Positions 18,338 to 26,724 of a DNA stretch of 45,843 nt are shown here, piece by piece. The notes under the pieces were generated by a model. The model saw only the letters and a list, made by a program, of their open reading frames with translations, ran no database searches and had not been told where the DNA came from. The position numbers and the translations under genes are program-made. Source of the DNA: a bacterium (lineage in GTDB: Bacteria; Zhuqueibacterota; Zhuqueibacteria; Zhuqueibacterales; Geothermadaptataceae); the NCBI GenBank assembly GCA_024275575.1, contig JAJRYV010000137.1:1-45843 (forward strand), given 5' to 3'. Positions within the stretch are counted from its first letter, which is position 1; each line of letters starts with the position of its first letter.

Positions 18338-19330
18338 TCAGGCAGTGACAGCAAGTGATTTGGCAAGTTCGATCAGTTCTGCTGTAATTTCATAGCGAAT
18401 AAAGGGTGTAATCAGATAAATGCCGTTGAAATGAATCAAAATTTCAGCCTGCAATTCAGCCGCGATTTTTATGCCCTCTTCCTGCCCTCTTTCATTTTCA
18501 AGTCCTTGCATGCGCTTCAGAGCAAAGTCGGGAATAGTGATTCCCGGCACTTCGTTATGCAAAAATTCTGCGTTGCGCTGGTTTACCAGTGGCATGATGC
18601 CGACGAAAAACGGAATATCAAAATTACGCGCGATCTGTGCCAGTTCTTTTGCCTGTTTGGGATCGTAAATCGGTTGCGTCATCACATAATCGGCGCCGAA
18701 TTTAACCTTTTTTTCCAGCCGCCGCACCTGTGTTTCGATGCGCTGCGTATTAGGATTAAAAGCCACGCCCACTTTAAAATCCGTCGCCTGGTCGAGGGCA
18801 CGGCCGGAAAAAGCGATGCCTTTGTTCATCTGTTTGATCATGCGCACGAGGTTAAAGCTGTTGAGATCGTAAACCGAAGTAGCGCCGGGCTGATCGCCGA
18901 CTTTCGCCGGGTCACCGGTGATCGCGAGAACATAATTGATATCAAACGCATGCAGCCCCATGAGTTGGGCTTGCATGCCGATGAGGTTGCGATCGCGACA
19001 GGCGAGATGGACGAGCGGCATCAGTCCGGTCTCTTTTTGCACGATGTGGCCGAGTGCGAGATTGCTCATGCGGGTGACACCAAGGGAAGAATCAGCCATG
19101 GTCAGGGCGTCGGTGCCGGCGAGTTTGAGCGCTTGTGCCCCGGCGATTATTTTCTGATAATTCAAACCCCGCGGCGGATCGAGCTCGACGATGAATGTCG
19201 GCCGTTTTTTAACGAATTCGAGAATACTGGGCCGCGAATCGATGACTTTTTCCGGCCTGCCAAAAGAGGAGGTTCTCACCAGCGCTGATTTTCGTGAAAT
19301 CGGTTTCATGCCGGAAAGTACTCCGGCCAT
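18338..19330 (-). CDS. methylenetetrahydrofolate reductase domain (C-terminal half of a split fusion)
   Basis: The enzyme domain that reduces 5,10-methylene-THF to 5-methyl-THF using FAD. MTHFR features are FIVELDPPRGLNY, LTMADSSLG, LVHLACRDRNLIGMQ, YVLAITGDP and DYVMTQPIYDP. It occupies the same reading frame as the upstream homocysteine methyltransferase. Only a TGA at 19355-19357 and eight further codons (TTPAHIRA) separate the two. The ATG at 19330 has no Shine-Dalgarno, so translation would depend on reinitiation or readthrough. In homologues of the YitJ type the two domains form one chain of ~610 residues. The gene would supply methyl groups for methionine synthesis. Confidence 0.88.
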   Translation of the reverse strand: MAGVLSGMKPISRKSALVRTSSFGRPEKVIDSRPSILEFVKKRPTFIVELDPPRGLNYQKIIAGAQALKLAGTDALTMADSSLGVTRMSNLALGHIVQKETGLMPLVHLACRDRNLIGMQAQLMGLHAFDINYVLAITGDPAKVGDQPGATSVYDLNSFNLVRMIKQMNKGIAFSGRALDQATDFKVGVAFNPNTQRIETQVRRLEKKVKFGADYVMTQPIYDPKQAKELAQIARNFDIPFFVGIMPLVNQRNAEFLHNEVPGITIPDFALKRMQGLENERGQEEGIKIAAELQAEILIHFNGIYLITPFIRYEITAELIELAKSLAVTA

Positions 19331-19354
19331 GGCACGAATATGCGCCGGTGTTGT

Positions 19355-20170
19355 TCAGCAGCAGCCGCCGATCAGCCGCACACCCTGGTCGCGCAGCCGC
19401 ATGGCGCTGTCGGCAAAATAATCCGGCGTCGAAAGGTATAAATAACGGCCATCGACATAAGCCGGCAAACCGGCGTTGGGGTAGGCTGAAAGCAGCATCC
19501 CCGGACTCAACGCCACTTGTTCCAGAGCATGCAAAATTCCCGCAGGCCCTTTGGCGCAATTTATGCCGAGAACTGCAGCGCCGAGTTTTCGCAGGCGTTT
19601 AAAAATGGGTACGATATGCTGGCCGTCACGCGTGAAGCCGGTCTCATCGACGCTGATTTGTGCGAGAACAGGTAGCTTCGTCAGTTCTGTTGTCGTTTTC
19701 AAGGCGATTTCCAGTTCTTCGGCGCGGGCAAAGGTTTCCAGCAAAATGGCGTCAGGTTGGGCGCTGTCGAGCGCAGCGATTTGTTCTGCAAAAACTTCCT
19801 GCAATTCATCATCGGTGATTTCGTCGGTTTCCCCGGCTTTAACCGGCCCCACCGATGCCAGCACCCAGGCCTTGTCAAGAGCGGCGGCACGGGCAATTTC
19901 CACACCGCGGATATTGATTTCTTCCGTAGTATCGCCGAGCTCAAAACGGTTGAGTTTATGCCGGTTTGCGGTGAAAGTATTGGTCTCGATCGCTTGCGAA
20001 CCGGCTTGCACATATTCGCCAAAAATCTCCCTGATGAGCAGCGGCCGGCTCAAATTGAGCTCGTCAAAACAATGGGTCATGGGGATGCCTTTGCCATAAA
20101 GCAGCGTGCCCATGGCGCCATCGCCGATGACGATATTTTCCTGCAAATAGTCTATAAAAGAAGTGTTCAT
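19355..20170 (-). CDS. homocysteine S-methyltransferase domain (N-terminal half of a split fusion)
   Basis: A zinc-dependent methyltransferase that makes methionine from homocysteine. From the ATG at 20170 it has 271 residues and starts MNTSFIDYLQENIVIGDGAM. A TTG four codons earlier is the alternative start. The three zinc ligands are present: the Cys in GINCAKGP and the two Cys in LIGGCC. The protein stops immediately after these two Cys. Homologues read GGCCGTTPAHI, and here the Gly codon (GGA expected) is TGA, after which the frame continues with TTPAHIRAM into the MTHFR domain. So this is either a nonsense mutation or an error in a single fused gene. The enzyme may still fold, since the missing tail is short. 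Confidence 0.88.
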   Translation of the reverse strand: MNTSFIDYLQENIVIGDGAMGTLLYGKGIPMTHCFDELNLSRPLLIREIFGEYVQAGSQAIETNTFTANRHKLNRFELGDTTEEINIRGVEIARAAALDKAWVLASVGPVKAGETDEITDDELQEVFAEQIAALDSAQPDAILLETFARAEELEIALKTTTELTKLPVLAQISVDETGFTRDGQHIVPIFKRLRKLGAAVLGINCAKGPAGILHALEQVALSPGMLLSAYPNAGLPAYVDGRYLYLSTPDYFADSAMRLRDQGVRLIGGCC

Positions 20171-20388
20171 GGGGGTTTCCAAAATGGGTTTGTAAAATCA
20201 ACGGCGGCGGCATAGAAGAAAATTCCAAAAAACTGCTATAAAATAGGAATTTAGGGGTGAAATCCAAGTTTTAATAAAGTCGCATTTGGATTGTGGAGCA
20301 GATTTTTTGTCATGCAGGTTCCTTTTATTCAAAGTTACAAGTTGAACGTTAACACGTTTCATGTTTTACGAAGAAAAAATTCACCCTT

Positions 20389-20514
20389 GTTCCCAGTCTC
20401 TCAGGCTGTGTAAAAATACAAACTTGACAGGAGTGCAGCCCCTTAATGGACTGCAATGAAATGCATAAAGGCATTTCACTCCGTGTTTTCACACAGTCTG
20501 TGGAGACCGGGAAC
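20389..20514. repeat. 126-bp cruciform-type inverted repeat with two internal hairpins
   Basis: Outer arms of ~29 nt start GTTCCCAGTCTC (20389) and end in the complementary GAGACCGGGAAC (20514). They match except for a few positions. Inside are GGAGTG/CACTCC (20430-20435 and 20477-20482), TGCAG/CTGCA (20434-20438 and 20451-20455) and GAAATGC/GCATTTC (20458-20464 and 20471-20477). The result is a cloverleaf-like fold on either strand. It lies between the sorting-domain protein and the methyltransferase. A non-autonomous mobile repeat or a terminator are both possible. No coding region is seen in the rest of the 20171-20539 gap. Confidence 0.65.
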
Positions 20515-20539
20515 GAGAAAAATCAGAGGGGGCATGGGT

Positions 20540-22189
20540 TTATTTCATCAGCAACAGGCGATGTGAAACAACCTGTGCTTTACCGCTTATTCTCTCAATA
20601 ACCTGCATTCGCACAAAATAAACGCCGCTGGGCATGAGCCGGCCGTTTGCCTCGCGGCTATTCCAGCGGTAGCGATAGCGCCCGGGTGCGAGACTTTCGC
20701 TCAACAGATGTTGCACCAGCCGGCCGTTGATATCGAAAACATCCAGTTTGATTTTTGCTGAATTGGCGACTGTGAACGCAATGTTGGTTTCTGGGTTGAA
20801 GGGGTTAGGGAAATTGCCCACCCTATAGGCCGTGGGCAGACCGTTGGGCGCGAAAGCAGAAGCTGCCAGTTTGGGCAGAAAACCGCCGCCCTCACCGAAA
20901 ACGTCGACCCAGTTATTATCCGACCACGAATTCTCGATAGTGTAATAAGCCCGCACATTATAATAAACCAGATCATGGGTGTAACCGCTGGTGTAAATAT
21001 ATTCCGCATCGGTATACGAAGTCGTTCCGCGGTTGACAGTGGCCAAGGTTTGCTCAGGATCCCAGCTGCCGTTCAGTGAATGTTTCACCTTGCGGGAAAT
21101 ACGGTATTGGGTGACGTTGGTGTTGGGATTTTCCGGCCAAGTGATGGTAATATTATCACCCGGACTGCCGTTGTAGGGATTGATATCGACTTGCTCGGGT
21201 TTGCCGTTGTAATTGGCGGTTATGCTCATGTGGCCCGAAGGCGTGATGGTTTTCGGGCTAGTGCTGCCGCTGGCGCCACCTGTCCAATGGGAGAATGTGT
21301 AGACAATACTGTTGTAAGTCTGGCTCCACGGCGCGCCGATGCTCACGGAGTTATTTTCACGCACATAACCGGTATGGGTTACATTGTACGTGCTGCCGTC
21401 AAACACGATTTGCCCATGGTTGCCGACGCCGGTGAAGTTGTTTTGCAGTCCGATGTTGTATTCTTTGAGGAACTCGGCTTCATAGATATATTGATCATTC
21501 TTGAAACGGTCTGTTCTTTTAACTGATGTTTGCTTGCTGGTTGAAAAATCTTTTTTATTGCCCAAATAATCATCTTCCGTCCACTTAACAAAAAGCCGTT
21601 TATAATTATTGCGCGACTGGCCATCCATCGAGGCTTCGATGCTTGTATAACCATTCCAGGTCGTATTGGTTGTGTAGGGTGAATTTTTGGTTGCTCCTCT
21701 AACTTTCACCGTGCCGCCATTATCAGCGCCGCCATCGAAGCTGTTTTGTACTTTAATAGGCCAACCCGTTTTTATTGGTGTGTAAAGATAGTCCGGTGTG
21801 CCGCGGGGATAAACCCCGTTGGTCCCATTAATGGCGTCATCCAGAGTGGCAAACATTTGCGATCCACCCGGTCCTTCGACAAAAGCAATATTGATGGTAT
21901 GAACGCCATAAATCCACTCAACGCTGGTGATATAAGCGGCATGATTAGCGCCTCCATTACCCCAGGCGATTATCTTGCCGGCTGTTGCAGCGCCATAGCT
22001 GAAACTTGATTTGCTGTGATATGTTTCATCTATGGAATAAATACTGGTATTGTGAGCGCCGCAGGACGAACCCCAGGATTTTCCCCAGGCGCGGGATATA
22101 GCATAACCGCGGCATTCGGATGGATTGGAATGGTTGGTATCATGGCCGGGAGGAATATGTTGCGCAATGATTACAGAGCCGAAAAGCAT
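20540..22189 (-). CDS. secreted CHAP/cysteine-peptidase-like protein with C-terminal sorting domain
   Basis: 549 residues from the ATG at 22189. The N-terminal domain has Cys26 (PSECRGYAISRAWG) and His83 in AWGNGGANHAAYITSVEW, the spacing and sequence style of CHAP/NlpC-type cysteine amidases. This is inference. The middle contains beta-rich Ig-like modules (ITANYNGKPEQVDINPYNGS; a fibronectin-like region). The last ~85 residues start FPNPFNPETNIAF and end SGVYFVRMQV...RLLLMK, the FlgD-like/type IX-like sorting module of FCB bacteria. Odd: the signal peptide is cut short at this ATG. The frame stays open 11 codons further upstream with hydrophobic residues (IYFGAAFALSL), and an ATG at 22229 would reach it only by a one-base shift. 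The propeller lipoprotein gene lies directly upstream. Confidence 0.8.
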   Translation of the reverse strand: MLFGSVIIAQHIPPGHDTNHSNPSECRGYAISRAWGKSWGSSCGAHNTSIYSIDETYHSKSSFSYGAATAGKIIAWGNGGANHAAYITSVEWIYGVHTINIAFVEGPGGSQMFATLDDAINGTNGVYPRGTPDYLYTPIKTGWPIKVQNSFDGGADNGGTVKVRGATKNSPYTTNTTWNGYTSIEASMDGQSRNNYKRLFVKWTEDDYLGNKKDFSTSKQTSVKRTDRFKNDQYIYEAEFLKEYNIGLQNNFTGVGNHGQIVFDGSTYNVTHTGYVRENNSVSIGAPWSQTYNSIVYTFSHWTGGASGSTSPKTITPSGHMSITANYNGKPEQVDINPYNGSPGDNITITWPENPNTNVTQYRISRKVKHSLNGSWDPEQTLATVNRGTTSYTDAEYIYTSGYTHDLVYYNVRAYYTIENSWSDNNWVDVFGEGGGFLPKLAASAFAPNGLPTAYRVGNFPNPFNPETNIAFTVANSAKIKLDVFDINGRLVQHLLSESLAPGRYRYRWNSREANGRLMPSGVYFVRMQVIERISGKAQVVSHRLLLMK

Positions 22190-22238
22190 CAGAGAGAGAG
22201 CAAATGCTGCGCCAAAATAAATTTAACATGGTATTTTC

Positions 22239-23333
22239 CTATTTACGTAAAGTTCCTTTAAAAATTAATGATTTAATCGGATAATTATTTGTAATGGCCG
22301 TCATAAAAACCGTCCTGTCAACAAGGAATAATCTATTAAAAGTAACGCCGTCATGCGGCAAAGACTGAATTTGTGCCCAATCGCTGCCATTATAATGAAA
22401 AAGCTGCGGCAGGCCTGTAGGGCCGTCCCTGCCGCAAACAAGCATATTATCCTGCCAGCCGACAATGCTTTTCGAGCGAAAAGTTGGCAATTGCACTGAT
22501 AAAGACGTGAAACCGGAACCTTCATCCCAGGTCACCACTTCGCTGCCGGTAAGATACAGGTTCTTTTGCGGGCTGATCCACAGGTCTGTAAAGTAATACC
22601 AATATGTACTGCTATCCTTTAAAACCCATTTACCAGCTTCTCTTTTGAATAAATAAGGCCAGCTTATAACCTGATAATTCGGATTTACATTCTGCAACAA
22701 GTACACATCCCCTCCGGGGTCATAGGTAATTTCGGAGAGAAATGAATGGCTCGAATCGTTCAATTCGATCGGTATATAAATGGAATCAAGCGTCCAGGAT
22801 TGGCCGTCATACTTGAACAGGGTGCCGTCAAGCCCGCCGGCATATAATTCGGTGGGGCTGCGCCCGCCAATGTCGAATAACGGTCTTCCCGGTTCATGAG
22901 CCACTTCCCGCCATTCGCTGCCATCGTAATGCAGGATCAGGCTGATATATTCATCGTGGTTCGGTACCTGGGTATTAGGCGAACGCCTTCGGGCGCCGAC
23001 GGCCCAGATATCGTCACTGGCAAAACCCAGAAAATCGTTAACCTCTAATCCGGGGATGCCGCCGTACCAGTCGGCTGTCCATTTCTTGCCGTCATAATGC
23101 CAGCGATGACCGTATTGGTTGTCGTTAAAACCGCCGACCCAGATATCATTTTCAGAGGCGCCCCAAATGGAGTACATCACTGTATTCATGCTGTTTTCCG
23201 TATACAGTGTATCCACCGTCCATTGCAGCTTGCGTAGGTCAGCATTGCGCAGCGGGTCGTCATCGGGGCCGGTTGGGCTTTTATTGCAGGAAATGAGCAG
23301 CAGGAGCACGGCGTAAAGCAGGTATTTTTTCAT
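22239..23333 (-). CDS. beta-propeller lipoprotein
   Basis: 364 residues with signal peptide and lipobox LISCN (Cys16). The mature protein holds blade-like repeats: GASENDIWVGG with WHYDGKKW, GFASDDIWAVGA with LHYDGSEW, GGRSPTELYAGG with FKYDGQSW, and LFHYNGSDWAQ. These D-I-W-V-G and Y-D-G-x-x-W motifs are typical of a propeller family common in FCB bacteria, of unknown function. It is 49 bp upstream of the sorting-domain protein on the same strand, so both may act on the cell surface. It follows an upstream spacer with a tandem 16-mer. Confidence 0.82.
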   Translation of the reverse strand: MKKYLLYAVLLLLISCNKSPTGPDDDPLRNADLRKLQWTVDTLYTENSMNTVMYSIWGASENDIWVGGFNDNQYGHRWHYDGKKWTADWYGGIPGLEVNDFLGFASDDIWAVGARRRSPNTQVPNHDEYISLILHYDGSEWREVAHEPGRPLFDIGGRSPTELYAGGLDGTLFKYDGQSWTLDSIYIPIELNDSSHSFLSEITYDPGGDVYLLQNVNPNYQVISWPYLFKREAGKWVLKDSSTYWYYFTDLWISPQKNLYLTGSEVVTWDEGSGFTSLSVQLPTFRSKSIVGWQDNMLVCGRDGPTGLPQLFHYNGSDWAQIQSLPHDGVTFNRLFLVDRTVFMTAITNNYPIKSLIFKGTLRK

Positions 23334-23358
23334 GCGAATTCCTTTTTTAAAAACGATT

Positions 23359-23390
23359 GAATGTTGGAACGTTAGAATGTTAGAACGTTA
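23359..23390. repeat. two tandem 16-bp repeats
   Basis: gaatgttggaacgtta is followed directly by gaatgttagaacgtta, with one mismatch. It lies 26 bp upstream of the propeller lipoprotein start. It could be a regulator site or a simple duplication. Apart from this and the hairpin at 23627-23660, the 23334-23672 gap shows nothing. Confidence 0.75.
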
Positions 23391-23626
23391 ATAATTGAAT
23401 TTAAAACAGAGTTTAGGGAGATTTTATCGGTGCATCGGGTATCACCACCTTTCGAGGTTTTTCAACCGGATTGTGAAAAACGATGCGGCGGGGAGAAATG
23501 AGCGCAGCGGTGCGGGCATGTTCTTCGGGTTTTGAGAATTTTTTATCGTGGAGAATATCGCCCCTGTTGCAATGTGCCAAATATAATAAAAACTGCCAGG
23601 AAATATTTGCAAGTAAAAACTGACTG

Positions 23627-23660
23627 AACCTTGCAAGAAGAACTCCTCTTTTGCAAGGTT
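23627..23660. terminator. hairpin downstream of the sugar epimerase gene
   Basis: Perfect 10-bp arms AACCTTGCAA/TTGCAAGGTT enclose 14 nt that can add a few further pairs. It begins 12 bp after the epimerase stop. The following T-rich stretch on the minus strand is weak, so termination is likely but not certain. Confidence 0.6.
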
Positions 23661-23672
23661 TTAGCGGTCAGC

Positions 23673-24131
23673 TTATTTTATCTCCGGCCCTTTCAGCCAA
23701 TCGTAGCCGATTTCAGGATCGTCGTAAGCGATGCGACCTTCTTCTTCCGGGTCATAAGTTTTGCTGGTGATGTAAAACAGATGGGTGACGCCGCCCAAAA
23801 CTTTACAGCCGTGCGCCACGCCCGGTGGGATTTTCACCACTTTTGCTTCGTAACTTTCACCCATGAGTACCTCCTGCAACTCACCGAATGTCGGTGAATC
23901 TTTGCGGCGGTCACACAGCATCAGCCGTAAATTGCCGATGGGTACGTACCACCAGTCGACCTGTGTCGGGTGAATATGCCAGGCTTTTATAATGCCCGGA
24001 TACATTTGCGAGTGGCTAAACTGGCCGAAACCCTCGGTGAAAAAATCATCGGTTACACGCACTGCTTCGCGGAAAAATCCACGCTCATCCGGATGGGTAA
24101 GCAATTCTTTAATCACGACATCTTTAATCAT
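23673..24131 (-). CDS. dTDP-4-dehydrorhamnose 3,5-epimerase-like cupin protein
   Basis: 152 residues of the RmlC-like cupin family. Seen: HPDERGFFREAVR, FSHSQMYPGIIKAWHIHPTQVDWWYVPIGNLRLML, and PPGVAHGCKVLG, which are the strand-and-metal-site pattern of dTDP-sugar epimerases. The ATG at 24131 has AAGGAG 7 bp upstream, while a TTG one codon earlier is less likely. At 152 residues it is shorter than RmlC (~180), and no other rml genes are nearby. It may therefore act on another nucleotide sugar of the cell envelope. The gene is a single unit between two hairpins. Confidence 0.85.
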   Translation of the reverse strand: MIKDVVIKELLTHPDERGFFREAVRVTDDFFTEGFGQFSHSQMYPGIIKAWHIHPTQVDWWYVPIGNLRLMLCDRRKDSPTFGELQEVLMGESYEAKVVKIPPGVAHGCKVLGGVTHLFYITSKTYDPEEEGRIAYDDPEIGYDWLKGPEIK

Positions 24132-24242
24132 CAACGAACTCCTTTATCTGAAAAATGAACCGCAGAAAATACTCATTTCTATTTTTCGGATCAATAGTTG
24201 ACCGCTATTTTTTACCTATACAAAACATCGGCCTTTTCGCAT

Positions 24243-24270
24243 AAAATAAAAATGCCGCATTATTGCGGCA
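24243..24270 (-). terminator. rho-independent terminator
   Basis: Stem TGCCGCA/TGCGGCA with a TTAT loop (24253-24270), followed on the minus strand by TTTTTATTTTAT (24252 downward). It lies ~90 bp after the stop of the lipoprotein gene at 24360. Confidence 0.8.
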
Positions 24271-24359
24271 AAGAAATCATGCAAAAGATAGCTGCTGCAA
24301 GTACCTGTTCCTGTTTTTTTGGGGGGGGAAACGCCTCGGTGAGACACCCCTTCGATAGA

Positions 24360-25316
24360 TTAACGCGCCAGTTGAATCACGACGATATAATACCAGTCAT
24401 CAAAATTGATGAGAATATCCGAAATCGCACCGGTAGCTTCAGCGCCGAAAAAACCGGCTGCGCGATCGAATTTAACCCTGCTATGCAGATCACCCTGTTT
24501 GTGCAAAAAAATTAAAAACTGAATGAAGCGGTCGCTGCCCGCAGCAGCGCGGAACTTAAATTCCTGCCACAGTTCTCTTTTCCCAATTTGAGCAAACGCT
24601 TCCGAGGCGATTTTATGAGCGCTACGCAGAGCTTTTTTCCGTTCATCCCAGGTTGCCGAATTCTGAATCGCATCCAGCAAATATTGTTGTGCTTCAGTCA
24701 ATTCCGCCCCGGCTTCACGATTTTTATCGGCGCGGTAGAGCAGCAAGCCGGTTCCACCGCTGGCCACGATCAAATCGGCCAGCTCCTCGTAGGCAACGGG
24801 TATTTCTGTTTTTTCCGGTTTAAGGCGCTCCGTCAGGCGCAAGCCGATGCCCTGAGCCGCCCGCGCCTGTGAAAGGGAATCCGCCACGAAACCTCGGAGG
24901 TTGATGTGCAAACCAGTATCGTTCTTCTCTGAAGTCATCTCATCCTTCGATAGATTAACCGTCGATTTTTCCACGGCATTCACGATCTGTGGTTGCACGA
25001 TTTCGCTTTTATCCGGCGGAAATTTTTCATCGAGGTAGTCCATGACAGCATAGGAAAGGATGCGGCCGCCGCGGGTCACATGAACAGCCTGCACATTGCC
25101 CACCGGGATAAGTTCACCGTAGCGGTAGGCGTCGGCGCTTTTGCGTGCATGAAAATAAATATCGACGCCATCAAAATCGAGAATGCGACAAGGAATTTTC
25201 GTCTGGTTTGTGAGAACCAGCACCTCACCCTGCTCGATAATTTCATTGCCCGCGGCACAGGAAAAGAAAATCAAAAAACAGACAGGCCGCAGAATCTTTT
25301 GAATAAACCCGGACAT
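24360..25316 (-). CDS. putative lipoprotein of unknown function
   Basis: 318 residues. A signal peptide with lipobox FFSCA (Cys20) follows the start, which has GGAGG 5 bp upstream. An N-terminal beta-rich stretch (EVLVLTNQTKIPCRILDFDGVDIYF, then ELIPVGNVQAVHV) resembles the small domains that many FCB proteins use after a signal peptide. The rest is alpha-helical and Ala-rich (AAQGIGLRLTERLKP, EAQQYLLDAIQNS), with no conserved catalytic pattern that I recognise. It sits between two terminators, so it is probably transcribed alone. The function is unknown. Confidence 0.6.
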   Translation of the reverse strand: MSGFIQKILRPVCFLIFFSCAAGNEIIEQGEVLVLTNQTKIPCRILDFDGVDIYFHARKSADAYRYGELIPVGNVQAVHVTRGGRILSYAVMDYLDEKFPPDKSEIVQPQIVNAVEKSTVNLSKDEMTSEKNDTGLHINLRGFVADSLSQARAAQGIGLRLTERLKPEKTEIPVAYEELADLIVASGGTGLLLYRADKNREAGAELTEAQQYLLDAIQNSATWDERKKALRSAHKIASEAFAQIGKRELWQEFKFRAAAGSDRFIQFLIFLHKQGDLHSRVKFDRAAGFFGAEATGAISDILINFDDWYYIVVIQLAR

Positions 25317-25333
25317 GTTTCCTCCATTGGGTC

Positions 25334-25371
25334 AAAAAAAATAAACGCAGGCGAATGGGCAGCCTGCGTTT
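25334..25371 (-). terminator. rho-independent terminator of the FadL-like gene
   Basis: Perfect 10-bp stem AAACGCAGGC/GCCTGCGTTT (25343-25371) with a 9-nt loop, followed on the minus strand by TTTATTTTTTTT. It starts 22 bp after the stop of the barrel gene. Confidence 0.9.
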
Positions 25372-25393
25372 TGATTGTGTTTATATTCCGAAA

Positions 25394-26698
25394 TCACAAA
25401 CGGTAAGAGATGGTAGTGAAAAATTTTTTATATGAGATATTTTCCAGCAAACTGGTCACCCCGGCATCACCGGAAAATGGATTAGCTCTGGTTTTTTTCC
25501 ACACACCGAAGGTGTATGCGACATCGAGCTTGAGCTGTTTATCGAGTAAAAACCCGAGCCCTAGACTATAAATTTTCCGATCGGCATCGCTGCCGGCGTT
25601 GGCTTGTATCGAGGGGTCAAGATAATAACCGGCCCGAACTTGCGTGCCGACGCCCGGCAAGGTGAATTCTGCGCCCAGGCGGAGGCGTGTCGTCGAGCGG
25701 TAGTTTTCATGAATAAAATCATTTGCCTGTTCACGTGTGGTTTCAGCGACCGGCGGTTCGCTTTCATAACGCAACTGCTGCCAGTTATTAAAGTCGAGTT
25801 GTCCCGAAATCATCAGGCCGGCGAGATTGAAAGCTGCGCCGAGGGAAAATGTAAACGGTGTGCGTATTTGATACTCAAAATCACCAGCATCATCATATGT
25901 AATATCAGCGAAGCCACCATCATCAGTCACCAATTCTTTCTCGCGCCATTCTTCATTGATAGTTATGGTCTTGGGGGTGTACAGTGTGCCGGCCAGGCGC
26001 AATTGGCTGTTGACGCGAAAAAGCATCCCCAAGCTCATGTTAAAAGCGGAAAAATCACTGTTGATCGATTGGTCGCTGCGCCATTCGTCTTCGTTCCAAA
26101 TATTGTAGATATCGAGCTCTCTTTTGGAAAAAGAATAATCGTTACCGCCGGACCAGAAATTGAGACCGGCGCCGAGAGATAAATTGGGCGACACATCGAC
26201 GGCTGCTGCTGCATTCCAAAAATTCATCGATCCCAGGTCCTGTTCGCGCCATTTGAAATCGACTGAATCACCGGGTGTTGGATCAAAAAACGAAAACTCC
26301 ATATTTGCGTCATAGCTACGGATGCGGTTATAGCCAAATGCAAAAACCAGGCTGCCGCGATAAGTCGGAACCGGATAAACAAGACCGAGATCGGTTAATT
26401 TTGTAAACGACTCCTGCGATTCAACCAGCGCGGTGCTAAATGAGGCGTCGTTGTTGCGGGATAAATGGCTGAGCCCGCCAGTTAGCTCAAAACGGCGAAT
26501 TTGTGCTAGCGCGGCAGGGTTCCAAAAGGTTGCGGAATAATCTTCCCCGATGGCGCTATAGGCCCCGCCCATACCGATGGCACGCGCCCCGATTCCAGTT
26601 TCAACGCCATTGCTGAAAATATCCTCCTGCGCCGGACACGGGGCCACATTGAGCAACAACACTGCTATCACATATTTTGAAACACGCCTGAAATTCAT
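25394..26698 (-). CDS. FadL/UPF0164-like outer-membrane protein
   Basis: 434 residues with a signal peptide ending near VAPCPAQ. The mature N-terminus ETGIGARAIGMGGAYSAIGEDYSATFWNPAALAQI is the hallmark of the OMPP1/FadL-PorV-like barrel family (the GARAxGMGxAxxAxxxDxxAxxxNPA pattern). The remainder alternates polar and aromatic residues through to the barrel-typical C-terminus FFTTISYRL. It may transport hydrophobic molecules, or act as a PorV-like shuttle for sorting-domain proteins such as the one at 20540. This last point is inference. The start at 26698 is preferred over the TTG at 26710 because GGAGAG lies just before it. It is 26 bp behind the Tyr/Ser-rich lipoprotein gene, probably in one operon. 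Confidence 0.85.
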   Translation of the reverse strand: MNFRRVSKYVIAVLLLNVAPCPAQEDIFSNGVETGIGARAIGMGGAYSAIGEDYSATFWNPAALAQIRRFELTGGLSHLSRNNDASFSTALVESQESFTKLTDLGLVYPVPTYRGSLVFAFGYNRIRSYDANMEFSFFDPTPGDSVDFKWREQDLGSMNFWNAAAAVDVSPNLSLGAGLNFWSGGNDYSFSKRELDIYNIWNEDEWRSDQSINSDFSAFNMSLGMLFRVNSQLRLAGTLYTPKTITINEEWREKELVTDDGGFADITYDDAGDFEYQIRTPFTFSLGAAFNLAGLMISGQLDFNNWQQLRYESEPPVAETTREQANDFIHENYRSTTRLRLGAEFTLPGVGTQVRAGYYLDPSIQANAGSDADRKIYSLGLGFLLDKQLKLDVAYTFGVWKKTRANPFSGDAGVTSLLENISYKKFFTTISYRL

Positions 26699-26724
26699 TT
26701 CTCTCTCCAAAAATCAACTATTGA

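Noticed and set aside
18431-19288. 285-residue open frame on the + strand
   Set aside because: It lies antisense to the MTHFR gene, which has clear family motifs. The frame has no family features and follows from the codon bias of the opposite strand.
19355-19357. TGA decoded as glycine or selenocysteine
   Set aside because: Several genes here end in TGA, including the MTHFR gene itself (18338) and the dipeptidase gene (17864), and no other gene has an internal TGA. The position is a Gly in homologues, not Cys, and I see no SECIS-like hairpin after it. Nonsense change or error is more likely.
24349-24959. 16-base repeat ccttcgatagattaac (24349 and 24944)
   Set aside because: One match of this length in 45 kb is within chance. 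The second copy lies inside coding sequence and there is no further similarity around either copy.
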